From contig NZ_PPFD01000002.1 of the NCBI RefSeq assembly GCF_009653635.1, forward strand, positions 248,001-312,000: DNA of 64,000 nt, written 5' to 3'. Position 1 is the stretch's first letter. Each line of letters starts with the position of its first letter. Positions 29,596-37,361 of the stretch are shown in pieces. Source of the DNA: Endozoicomonas sp. OPT23 (lineage in GTDB: Bacteria > Pseudomonadota > Gammaproteobacteria > Pseudomonadales > Endozoicomonadaceae). The notes under the pieces are model-generated. The model was given only the letters and a program-made list of their open reading frames with translations. It did not search any database and had not been told where the DNA came from. Position numbers and translations under genes: made by a program.

Positions 29596-30420
29596 TCAGT
29601 CGAGCTCATTCAATAGCTTCTTCAATAAAGGCGCTACTGACTTATTACTGGACCATGCCAGCCCTACCTGACGATAGTCAGTAGGGCCTGTGTAAGGTTT
29701 GATTTGTAAGGATGGCCACTGCTTTGCCATGCCAACCGGCAGAAAAGAAACGCCCATATTGGCCAGTAACAGCATGGCGACCTGATCCTTGCTGTCGACA
29801 CTGGCGACAATATCCACGGTCAGTCCCTGCTGGCTGAGCAGTCCCAGTGTTCGAGTATGTGCTTCGCAGGGAGGACAGATAATAAAAGCCTGCTGGTCCA
29901 GATCTTCCAATTCAATCTGGTCTTTGGCAGCTAGTGAGTGATCCTGATGAACACAAAAAACATACTCTTCCTTCCATACCGGATAGAAAAGCTCATCATC
30001 GTTTTTCATATTATTCAGAATCAGTCGTGCATCACCTTTCTTGTCCAGATGCTGAAGAACCAGCTGATTGCCATCAAGAACCTTCTCACAGCTTTTGAGA
30101 AAATCGGCCACATACTGATGAGGCACTTCCGGCATTACTGAAATAGTCAGTTTCTGACGGGTCTGTTGTTCTTTCAACAGGTTGGGTATCTTGTCCAGTT
30201 CACCAATCATGCGAACGGCCATTGGGTAAAGCTGTTCAGCTTCCCGGGTTGGAATCACACCTTTTTTGCTGCGGTTGAACAGCAGGCAGCCCAGTTCTTC
30301 TTCAAGGTGTCGTATAGCGTTCGAGAGTGCTGGCTGAGATACAAAGCTGCGCTCTGCAGCACGGGAAATGCTCTGTTCTTCGTAGACGGCGACGAACTGC
30401 TTAAGAAGCCGGATATCCAT
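29596..30420 (-). CDS. LysR-family transcriptional regulator
   Basis: This 274-residue protein has the N-terminal winged helix-turn-helix (MDIRLLKQFVAVYEEQSISRAAERSFVSQPALSNAIRHLEEELG) followed by an effector-binding domain (~90-274). It is divergent from the SDR gene across a 177-bp gap, the classic LysR arrangement, so the SDR gene is the most likely target. The inducer is not deducible. The start fits the conserved N-terminus exactly. Confidence 0.93.
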   Translation of the reverse strand: MDIRLLKQFVAVYEEQSISRAAERSFVSQPALSNAIRHLEEELGCLLFNRSKKGVIPTREAEQLYPMAVRMIGELDKIPNLLKEQQTRQKLTISVMPEVPHQYVADFLKSCEKVLDGNQLVLQHLDKKGDARLILNNMKNDDELFYPVWKEEYVFCVHQDHSLAAKDQIELEDLDQQAFIICPPCEAHTRTLGLLSQQGLTVDIVASVDSKDQVAMLLLANMGVSFLPVGMAKQWPSLQIKPYTGPTDYRQVGLAWSSNKSVAPLLKKLLNELD

Positions 30421-30528
30421 GAATCTCCAAAGATAATAAAAAGTTATGGATAACTTAATGAAAAGGTATTTCCAGTGATCCCTACTGTCTGGTTAAAGTA
30501 GCACCACGTTTTAAGGAAGCCTTATAAG

Positions 30529-30544
30529 TGTGCAGGTACACACA
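30529..30544. repeat. TGTGTC-type motif upstream of the SDR gene
   Basis: GTGTGCAGGTACACAC is a short near-palindrome 54 bp before the SDR start. It is one of the recurring TGTG...CACA sites in this window. It lies in the LysR-SDR divergent gap, so it could also be read as a LysR target. Confidence 0.4.
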
Positions 30545-30597
30545 TGTGCATATATCTGCTTCAGGCTTACCGATCACAAAGCATACAGGAAATTATC

Positions 30598-31320
30598 ATG
30601 ACTAAACCATTGGTTGTTATCACAGGCGCAAGTTCCGGCATTGGTGAAGCGATTGCTCGTCAGTTCAGCGAAAAGGGCCATGCCCTGTTGCTGCTGGCAC
30701 GTCGTGTTGAGCGTCTGGAAGCTATGGGTCTGCCAAACGCCATGTGCCGTAAGGTTGACGTAACTGACCGCGCTGCGGTTCAAGCTGCTGTTGCTGAAGC
30801 TGAAGCTGCCTACGGCGATACTGACTGCCTGGTAAACAACGCCGGTATCATGCTGCTGGGCTTTGCTAATCAGCAAGACCCTGCTGAATGGGACAAGATG
30901 ATCGACGTTAACATCAAGGGTGTTTTCAACGGCATCAGTGCTGTTATCGCCAAAATGCAGGAGCGTAAGGGCGGCACTATCATCAACATCAGTTCTGTTG
31001 CTGGTAAGAAAGGTTTTGCTAACCACGTTGCTTACTGCGGTACCAAGTTTGCTGTTCACGGTCTGTCCGAGACTCTGCGTGAAGAAGTAGCTGACGACAA
31101 CGTACGTGTTATCACTGTTGCTCCAGGCGCTGTTGAAACTGAGCTGCTGGGTCACACCACTTCTGCTGATATCGTTAACGGCTACGAAGACTGGAAAGGC
31201 TCCATGGGCGGCGCTATCGTTGCTAGCGACATCGCTGACTGCATTAGCTTTGTTTACGGTATGCCACAGAACGTTTGTGTACGTGAAGTTGTGGTAACAG
31301 CTACTCGTCAGCAGCCATAA
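30598..31320 (+). CDS. Short-chain dehydrogenase/reductase
   Basis: This 240-residue classical SDR has the cofactor motif TGASSGIGEAIA, the structural NNAG motif, catalytic Ser in INISSVAG and YxxxK with Y146/K150. Arg residues after the Gly motif (LLARRVERLE) favour NADP(H). The start ATG at 30598 has AGGA seven bases upstream; an upstream extension is unlikely. Codon usage looks strongly biased (many GTT, CGT, GAC), suggesting high expression. The substrate is unknown. Divergent from a LysR regulator. Confidence 0.92.
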   Translation: MTKPLVVITGASSGIGEAIARQFSEKGHALLLLARRVERLEAMGLPNAMCRKVDVTDRAAVQAAVAEAEAAYGDTDCLVNNAGIMLLGFANQQDPAEWDKMIDVNIKGVFNGISAVIAKMQERKGGTIINISSVAGKKGFANHVAYCGTKFAVHGLSETLREEVADDNVRVITVAPGAVETELLGHTTSADIVNGYEDWKGSMGGAIVASDIADCISFVYGMPQNVCVREVVVTATRQQP

Positions 31321-31383
31321 GGTTGTTAAGAACTTCGCTCGGCTAAGTTATCCGGACATCTTGAATCATGCGTCCCAGTGACG

Positions 31384-31419
31384 GTTAAATATTTGATCAT
31401 GTGTGTCCACATACTTAAC
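31384..31419. repeat. TGTGTC motif downstream of the SDR gene
   Basis: GTTAA (31384-31388) and TTAAC (31415-31419) flank CATGTGTGTCCACATAC. The core GTGTCCACATACT is shared exactly with the site at 3276-3288. Confidence 0.5.
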
Positions 31420-31503
31420 GAGTTGAGTTTTAAAGTGTTGGTGTAAATTTGGCAGCTGGGGAGTTTTCTTCAGCTGTCTTTTTTGTATTCAGACCTTTGT
31501 TAT

Positions 31504-32910
31504 TCAAGGAGTGGTTTTCAATGACTCTTCTTTGCTGATCAGACCAAAGCGAGTTGAAGGGGAGAAGTACGAGAAGAGAATAGCCAGTCCGATGCAGGAG
31601 AATGTCAGCCACATAAACGGTATATATTCAAAAGTGGACACTCCGAGCACGCCAGCCATAAAAATACCGTTATCGCTCCAAGGCACCATGGCTGAGGTGA
31701 GTGTGCCACCAAATTCACTGTTACGAGACAGCAGGTGACGGTCAGCATTCAGACGGTCATAGGTCTTTGTTAACAGTTTTGGCGTCATAATAAGCGACAC
31801 ATACATGGCACTACCAAGCAGGTTCGCCATAAAGCCGGTAAAAATGGTGTAACTGGTTAGACTGGTTTCACCCTTAATCAGTCGAGACATCTTTTCTGCA
31901 ATCACCGTAATCACGCCAATAGCTTCAAGCAGGCTACCAAAGCCAAGTCCCAGCACGATAACAGCCAGTGAACTCAGCATGTTGAACATGCCACCACCAT
32001 TAAGAAGCTGGTCAAGGATATTTATATGGGTACTGACATGAATAGGCTCCCAGGCGCTTCTCAATGCATCGACCAGATTAACGTCTTGAAATACAACAGC
32101 CCAGAGTGGCCCTAGAAAAGCACCTAGTGTAATGACAGGAAAAGCAGGTTTGCTTCTGGACAATAGTCCAATCACAACAAAAGGAGGGATCAGAGATATC
32201 CAGGTAATGTGAAAATGACTGGCTATGGCACTGGAAATAGCTTCAACCTGCTGCAGATCGACATTATTGCTGTAACTCAGCCCGGTAATGGTGAATAGAA
32301 CCAGAGTAAACAGGTAGCTGCTCAGACTGATTGGCAGCATTCGGATAATGTGTGTTGAAACACTGACTCCGGACATGCCGGCAGCGAGAATAACGCTGTC
32401 AGAAAGAGGTGAGAGTTTGTCGCCAAAATAAACACCAGACAGAACCGCACCTGCTGTAATCGGGGCAGGAATCCCCATTCCCTGACCAATCCCCATCATG
32501 GCAATACCGGCAGTACCAGCAGCCCCCCAGGAGGTTCCGGTAGCCAAGGAGGTCAGAGAGCAAATTAATATCGCGGCAGGAAGGAACAGGCTGGGGCTGA
32601 TGGTATTGAGACCATAATAAATTATGGTGGGAACTATGCCACCTGTTACCCACGTACCCGTTAATATTCCGACAGACAGAAGAATCAGAATGGCTGGAGT
32701 GCCTTCAAAAATACCTCGGGCAGCAGAATGTTCAAGATCCTTGTAACTGTGACCAAGGTACAAACCTGCGCCAATAACCAGAAACCAGCCTATGAACAGA
32801 GCCAGCTGGACAGGCAGGCTGAGAACTGCGGTAAAGCCGGATGCGAGCAGAAGAAAAGCGCCGAGAATCAGGGATATGAGTAACATGGAAGGCGGTATTT
32901 TTTTCGACAT
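31504..32910 (-). CDS. Na+/H+ antiporter, NhaC family
   Basis: This 468-residue inner-membrane transporter has about 11-12 predicted helices. The NhaC-type core is visible: GTPAILILLSVGILTGTWVTGGIVPTIIYYGL, SLATGTSWGAAGTAG, and GAVLSGVYFGDKLSPLSDS, which carries conserved Asp residues likely involved in ion binding. It exchanges Na+ for protons, fitting a marine lifestyle. Some NhaC-family members instead exchange malate/lactate or tyrosine, so the substrate is not certain. It is a single gene, convergent with the SDR gene. Confidence 0.9.
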   Translation of the reverse strand: MSKKIPPSMLLISLILGAFLLLASGFTAVLSLPVQLALFIGWFLVIGAGLYLGHSYKDLEHSAARGIFEGTPAILILLSVGILTGTWVTGGIVPTIIYYGLNTISPSLFLPAAILICSLTSLATGTSWGAAGTAGIAMMGIGQGMGIPAPITAGAVLSGVYFGDKLSPLSDSVILAAGMSGVSVSTHIIRMLPISLSSYLFTLVLFTITGLSYSNNVDLQQVEAISSAIASHFHITWISLIPPFVVIGLLSRSKPAFPVITLGAFLGPLWAVVFQDVNLVDALRSAWEPIHVSTHINILDQLLNGGGMFNMLSSLAVIVLGLGFGSLLEAIGVITVIAEKMSRLIKGETSLTSYTIFTGFMANLLGSAMYVSLIMTPKLLTKTYDRLNADRHLLSRNSEFGGTLTSAMVPWSDNGIFMAGVLGVSTFEYIPFMWLTFSCIGLAILFSYFSPSTRFGLISKEESLKTTP

Positions 32911-33066
32911 TCACTCTCACCCCAAAAACAGATCAATATAAAGTAATAGGTAAATATTGACTGTTTTTCCAACTTACAGTTTCAACCGGCTGTCTTTCAG
33001 TACATGGAAAAAGAGAGTTTGTGATAGTCTTGCCTGCTGAAATTGAACATCAGTCACAGGCGATAC

Positions 33067-33372
33067 ATGACAAATAACGTATCTGAAGAAACACTGAATA
33101 AAGCCAAATTGAACCTTGAAACTGCACAGATGCCGTGGAGTGAGCTGGAACGTTTTTTTGCGGGTGGCACACTGCTTTCAGTTTCAGCGGAGCTGGATAT
33201 TGTCGAAGTAGCACACTGTATGTCTATCGATGATAAAGCAGCGATTGTAGGCTGGCTGAATGATAAAAAACTGGGGCAGATCAGTGATGATCAGGCTAAA
33301 TCCTGGTGCGAGAGCAATGCTGAACTGTGGACAGTGATTGTTCGTCCATGGATTCTGGTTCAGGACAAATAG
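33067..33372 (+). CDS. DUF2288 family protein
   Basis: This is a 101-residue cytoplasmic protein. The pattern MPWSELERFFAGGTLLSVSAELDIVEVA...AIVGWLNDKKLGQISDDQAKSW...LWTVIVRPWILVQ matches the DUF2288 family of small proteins common in gammaproteobacteria and cyanobacteria. The function is unknown. I chose ATG at 33067 (AGG upstream) over a TTG at 33043. It precedes arfB by 70 bp with a TGTGT motif between. Confidence 0.85.
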   Translation: MTNNVSEETLNKAKLNLETAQMPWSELERFFAGGTLLSVSAELDIVEVAHCMSIDDKAAIVGWLNDKKLGQISDDQAKSWCESNAELWTVIVRPWILVQDK

Positions 33373-33388
33373 CACATAATTGTTTGAT

Positions 33389-33405
33389 CATGTGTATTCA
33401 TACAC
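33389..33405. repeat. TGTGT motif between DUF2288 gene and arfB
   Basis: GTGTAT-TC-ATACAC (33392-33405) is a perfect 6-bp palindrome preceded by TTTGATCAT. The same TTTGATCATGTGT string occurs at 31392-31404. Confidence 0.5.
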
Positions 33406-33442
33406 TTGTTCATATCTTATTCTTAATAGTCAGCAGGGTGCG

Positions 33443-33859
33443 ATGCTTCAGATTTCCAATGCGGTAGCTATTCCAGATGATGAAATCGAGTTCAGTTTTA
33501 TCAGAGCTCAGGGCTCAGGAGGGCAGAATGTTAATAAGGTCTCTTCTGCCGTTCACCTGAGGTTTGATATCAATGCATCGTCCCTGCCTGAGTTTTACAA
33601 AGAGAAGCTGCTGGCATTGAAAGATCATCGAATTTCAGCCAGCGGCATTATTATTATCAAGGCACAGAGTTTTCGTACCCAACTGAAAAACAGGGAAGAT
33701 GCTCTGGAAAGACTGGCCGAATTGATCCAACAATCGGTGAAAGTAGAAAAAAAACGAAGACCGACCAAACCAACGCAGGGCTCTAAAAGAAGACGCATGG
33801 ACAAGAAAACCCAGAAGGGAAAAACCAAATCCATGAGGGGACCAGTCAAAGGCTGGTGA
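33443..33859 (+). CDS. arfB: Alternative ribosome-rescue factor B (peptidyl-tRNA hydrolase)
   Basis: This 138-residue protein (E. coli YaeJ/ArfB: 140) releases peptides from ribosomes stalled on truncated mRNA. The catalytic GGQ is at residues 26-28 within AQGSGGQNVNKVSSAVHLRFD. The C-terminal tail is rich in Lys and Arg (KKRRPTKPTQGSKRRRMDKK), the part that enters the empty mRNA channel. The ATG at 33443 with AGGGTG upstream gives the family length. It is followed closely by ybaK. Confidence 0.95.
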   Translation: MLQISNAVAIPDDEIEFSFIRAQGSGGQNVNKVSSAVHLRFDINASSLPEFYKEKLLALKDHRISASGIIIIKAQSFRTQLKNREDALERLAELIQQSVKVEKKRRPTKPTQGSKRRRMDKKTQKGKTKSMRGPVKGW

Positions 33860-33891
33860 GAGTCGACGTTTATCAGCTTTACGGAATTTTT

Positions 33892-34365
33892 ATGACTCCA
33901 GCTATCAACCTGGCAAAAAAGTCAGGTATTCACTTTCAGACACATCAATACAAGCATGATCCTGCTGTTGCTTCTTATGGTGAAGAAGCTGCTGAAAAAC
34001 TAGGGCTGAATCCTGCTCATGTCTACAAGACTCTGGTAGTGAAACTGGATACCGGAAAACTGGCAGTTGCTGTCGTACCGGTTGCAGGGCAATTAAATCT
34101 GAAAGCTATGGCCGCTGCCTGTGGTGTTAGAAAGGCGGCTATGGCTGACCAACAGGAGGCGGCAAAAAATACCGGTTATATTCCAGGAGGTATCAGTCCG
34201 CTGGGTCAGAAAAAAGCATTACAGACAGTTGTGGATAAGTCGGCTCTTGAACTGGATGTCATGCACGTCAGTGCAGGCAGAAGAGGTCTGGAAATAGAGC
34301 TGGCTCCAGATGATCTTATTACGCTGACCAGAGCTAAGTCAGTGATCATTGCTAAACAACATTAG
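33892..34365 (+). CDS. ybaK: Cys-tRNA(Pro)/Cys-tRNA(Cys) deacylase YbaK
   Basis: This 157-residue trans-editing factor hydrolyses Cys mischarged on tRNA-Pro. K46 in HVYKTLVVKLD coincides with the catalytic Lys of Haemophilus YbaK, and the GGISPLGQKK loop is intact. I chose the ATG at 33892 (GGA upstream). It probably shares a transcript with arfB. Its 3' end (34312 onward) is the left boundary of the 3-kb tandem duplication. Only 15 bp separate its stop from the convergent orphan gene. Confidence 0.95.
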   Translation: MTPAINLAKKSGIHFQTHQYKHDPAVASYGEEAAEKLGLNPAHVYKTLVVKLDTGKLAVAVVPVAGQLNLKAMAAACGVRKAAMADQQEAAKNTGYIPGGISPLGQKKALQTVVDKSALELDVMHVSAGRRGLEIELAPDDLITLTRAKSVIIAKQH

Positions 34366-34380
34366 AAAGTTATTTTGGGA

Positions 34381-37149
34381 TTATTTCTTAGTAGGTTTGA
34401 AACGACTTTTTACAAACTGTTTGTAAAGCTCATGTTGTTTCTCCATAAAGGTATCAAACAGGCCAAGAATCTTTAGGTAATTAACATGGTCAGGCTTCTT
34501 ACTGTAATCAGCCAGTGCCGCTTTAAGCTCGCTGGTGAGCCTTTTATTGCCAATTTTTTGCAGTTTTCTATCAAACTCTTTAGCTGCACAACTTTCAGGA
34601 TTGGCCATGTTTTTAAACAAGTCTTTTATGCGATTCGGATTGTGTGATTTGAATTCATTCCAGAACGCCGGATTGTTTCCTGCTGCTGACCAGCCGTTGT
34701 ATCGAGTGAAAAAATAGGTAAGCGTGTTGGAGCCGACTCGCTCCCAGATGTTGTCAGAGCCTCTGACCGCAGCCTCAACCTTGGCTTTTAATCCGAGGCC
34801 AGGTGCAACAGGAATAGATGTTTCCGGTGTGCCACCACCAATACCCACCTGCCCACTGGCTCTTATATATTGAACCCGCCAGTCACCATGGGACCTGATA
34901 AAGTTCACTTCAAAGTTGGCCTTTTGATAGGTGCCATACGAAAAACTGGTCGGCAGAGAATCAATGAAAAACGTTCCACCTACACCTGATGCTGCTGGCA
35001 AACCTTTGATAACACTGCTTAGTACCATTTGAGGGTTAGCTCCCAAGCCAGCACTGAAACTGACATTAAGGTACTTGCCTTCAGTATCAGGGATAAAATG
35101 TTGGCTGATATTACTGAGTCTGAATGCTGCCTGAACCTCTAACGGGCCAACTGTCACACGAAAGTTACCGCCACTGTTCAACTCCTTTCCTTCAGCTTTG
35201 GAAAAGAATGATAGATGCTTTCTGATATGTTTTTTCTCATCCAGATGAATTCGTGGTTGAGAGTAGTCTTGTTCAAATTTTTTCTGTAATGCATCGAATT
35301 GGAAGTCTCTATTTTCTGCAGGGGGACCATTCTTGAAACTTGCGGCATAGAGATTGGCCATGGCGGCATGAGTAGTCAGAACCGAACGAATATACTCTCC
35401 ACGACCATTAGTTCCTCTGGCTTTTTCCATACGATGTTTCAGTTTTTTGATATCACGCTTAAATCTCCTGCTACCAGAGCCTTCCATCTGGTTTACCACA
35501 GAGCAGTAATGATCGTACTCAGTATAGAGAGCAGCCATGGATTGTCTCAGTTGTTCTCTTTGGGCATCAATAACCACTGAGGCCGCTTCCTGTTCTCCCA
35601 AGTCCGTATCTGAGAGGGCATACTGATTTTTAGCGTCTTCAATTTTATTCCCCAGCTCATCGAGCCACCGTTCTCCTCTCTTACCTTTCAGCCATTCAGT
35701 ACCATTTTGAACCGAGAAGTGGCGAGAAGGCTGGTCGTTGAGGTGGGAAGGGTCTGCCTTCAAGGTTTCCAGCCAGCCATGCTTTTGGTAATAATTCGTG
35801 TGGGTGTTGGAGACATGAAACTCACCCCGTAACATCCCTTCCAGTGCAGAGCCGGAGAGTGAACTTTTTATACTTTGAGCTTTGGTGTCCAGATACTGCT
35901 TTTCCGGGACTATTGGCAGGCTTAACTTCTGGTTTGCAGGCAGTGAACCATTAGCGTGAAGTAAGGTTTGCAGTCGAATCAGGTCTGCTCTGGCTAAATT
36001 GCCCGTTTTATCTGCCTTTGAAGTGTTATAAGCACCTTTTGCCGAGTGCAGCCGACTCTTGATGCTAGTGACTTTTTTTTCAAGCAATAGTGGAAGCATG
36101 TCATTGGCATGATGATCGATGTAACTCTCCAAACTCTGAAACATCTTGCCTGTCTTGATGGTTCCGGTAACCGCCGCATCACCTCGTATCGTGGCATTAT
36201 TACCCGCAGATAGATTCAGTTTGGCAGAGAAAACGTGATCATCAGTGATTTTGGCTGAATCGAGAGATTTGACATTAAACCTATACTCAAGTTTTACCGA
36301 AGCGCCCAATGCGTCCATGCCAAAGGCCGAGGCTGCCAGCCCAAGCTCAACGGCTACGGCTATTTCTCTTTCTGTACCAGCCCGATTCAAATGCTTCAGT
36401 TTTTCCCGCAATTGCTCTTTGAATTCATTTTTGATTTCTTCGAGGGCCTGAGATTTAAGCTGGTTCTGTAATAATTTTGCTACTTCACGGTCTGACTCTG
36501 GCAGATGCGGTGCTATTTGTCCCAGAAGCTTATGGTATTGCCCACATTGATTCTTGGGAGAAAGGGAGTTTATTTCAGCCAGCTGTTTGTCAATACCGCT
36601 GGCTAAGGCAGCTAATTCGGAATTGTCAGCAGCTTTTCTGTGAATCCTTTCAGCAAAGCTATTGAGGTTGGCTCTGGTCAGTTTACTGAGCTGGTCTCTG
36701 CTGCTGAGATCAATATTGCTGCTGATTTTACTGTTGATGTGCCATTTCAGGTTTTCTACTGTGCTTCCTTTATGTTGCAGCTCACGCAAGTCAGGCAATG
36801 CTGTGTCCAGTTGATTGAGTTGTTCTTGAGATAGAGACTGATCAGAGTCGATGAGCTCTTTAATCGTATCGCTTTGAACCAGTATATCGAGTAGAGCTTC
36901 GTTTTGAACTCCCTGTTGTGGGGCGTGTATAGCCAGGAGAGCGGCTAATTGATGTTGAGGCGACAGAGCTGCAGTAGTACGGCTGTTCAATCTGGTGCCT
37001 AGTTTAGAGCCAGAGTTCACTCCTGAGGTGCCGTTAGCCTGCATAGGCTTAACCTGTCGACCTGCAAAAACCTGTCCGGTTTGCTCGACAGAGGTTGAAT
37101 TATTGAGGCCTGATCTCGGTAAGGCTCCAGACTGACTGATTTCGTCCAT
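34381..37149 (-). CDS. Large orphan protein A (paralogue of 37357-40140)
   Basis: This 922-residue protein is of unknown function. There is no signal peptide and no hydrophobic transmembrane segment is evident. The N-terminus is Ser/Thr/Gln/Asn-rich and looks disordered, the kind of leader seen in type III or type IV effectors. Residues ~70-250 are helical. Around 270-330 and 650-820 are beta-like, Gly-rich segments (KLEYRFNVKSLDSAKI; GLGLKAKVEAAVRG; FFTRYNGWSAAGNNP). The C-terminus is basic. An ATG seven codons upstream is directly followed by TAA, so MDEIS is the first usable start. It is convergent with ybaK. Confidence 0.85.
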   Translation of the reverse strand: MDEISQSGALPRSGLNNSTSVEQTGQVFAGRQVKPMQANGTSGVNSGSKLGTRLNSRTTAALSPQHQLAALLAIHAPQQGVQNEALLDILVQSDTIKELIDSDQSLSQEQLNQLDTALPDLRELQHKGSTVENLKWHINSKISSNIDLSSRDQLSKLTRANLNSFAERIHRKAADNSELAALASGIDKQLAEINSLSPKNQCGQYHKLLGQIAPHLPESDREVAKLLQNQLKSQALEEIKNEFKEQLREKLKHLNRAGTEREIAVAVELGLAASAFGMDALGASVKLEYRFNVKSLDSAKITDDHVFSAKLNLSAGNNATIRGDAAVTGTIKTGKMFQSLESYIDHHANDMLPLLLEKKVTSIKSRLHSAKGAYNTSKADKTGNLARADLIRLQTLLHANGSLPANQKLSLPIVPEKQYLDTKAQSIKSSLSGSALEGMLRGEFHVSNTHTNYYQKHGWLETLKADPSHLNDQPSRHFSVQNGTEWLKGKRGERWLDELGNKIEDAKNQYALSDTDLGEQEAASVVIDAQREQLRQSMAALYTEYDHYCSVVNQMEGSGSRRFKRDIKKLKHRMEKARGTNGRGEYIRSVLTTHAAMANLYAASFKNGPPAENRDFQFDALQKKFEQDYSQPRIHLDEKKHIRKHLSFFSKAEGKELNSGGNFRVTVGPLEVQAAFRLSNISQHFIPDTEGKYLNVSFSAGLGANPQMVLSSVIKGLPAASGVGGTFFIDSLPTSFSYGTYQKANFEVNFIRSHGDWRVQYIRASGQVGIGGGTPETSIPVAPGLGLKAKVEAAVRGSDNIWERVGSNTLTYFFTRYNGWSAAGNNPAFWNEFKSHNPNRIKDLFKNMANPESCAAKEFDRKLQKIGNKRLTSELKAALADYSKKPDHVNYLKILGLFDTFMEKQHELYKQFVKSRFKPTKK

Positions 37150-37300
37150 GCTGCTGACTATGACTTACATTGTTCTTTTTTTCGGCTGAATCAGCCAGTA
37201 GCTTATTTGAAATTGCAGGTGAATTTTCCTGAAGATTGCTTGAAATCTCCAGCTATGCCCATAGGATGAATATTATTACTATAAAGAGATAGATTGACCA

Positions 37301-37361
37301 ATGATTAAACGCTTTTGATCTTATTACGCTGACCAGAGCGAAGACGGCAGAAATTGCTAAG
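37301..37361. pseudogene. Fossil junction: tim44-like gene start fused to ybaK 3' end
   Basis: 37301-37318 reads ATG ATT AAA CGC TTT TGA (MIKRF-stop), the first five codons of the gene at 40271 cut short by a stop. From 37317 GATCTTATTACGCTGACCAG copies ybaK from 34312, fading after ~40 bases. Neither piece can be functional. The stop codon of orphan protein B lies inside the ybaK remnant. Confidence 0.9.
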
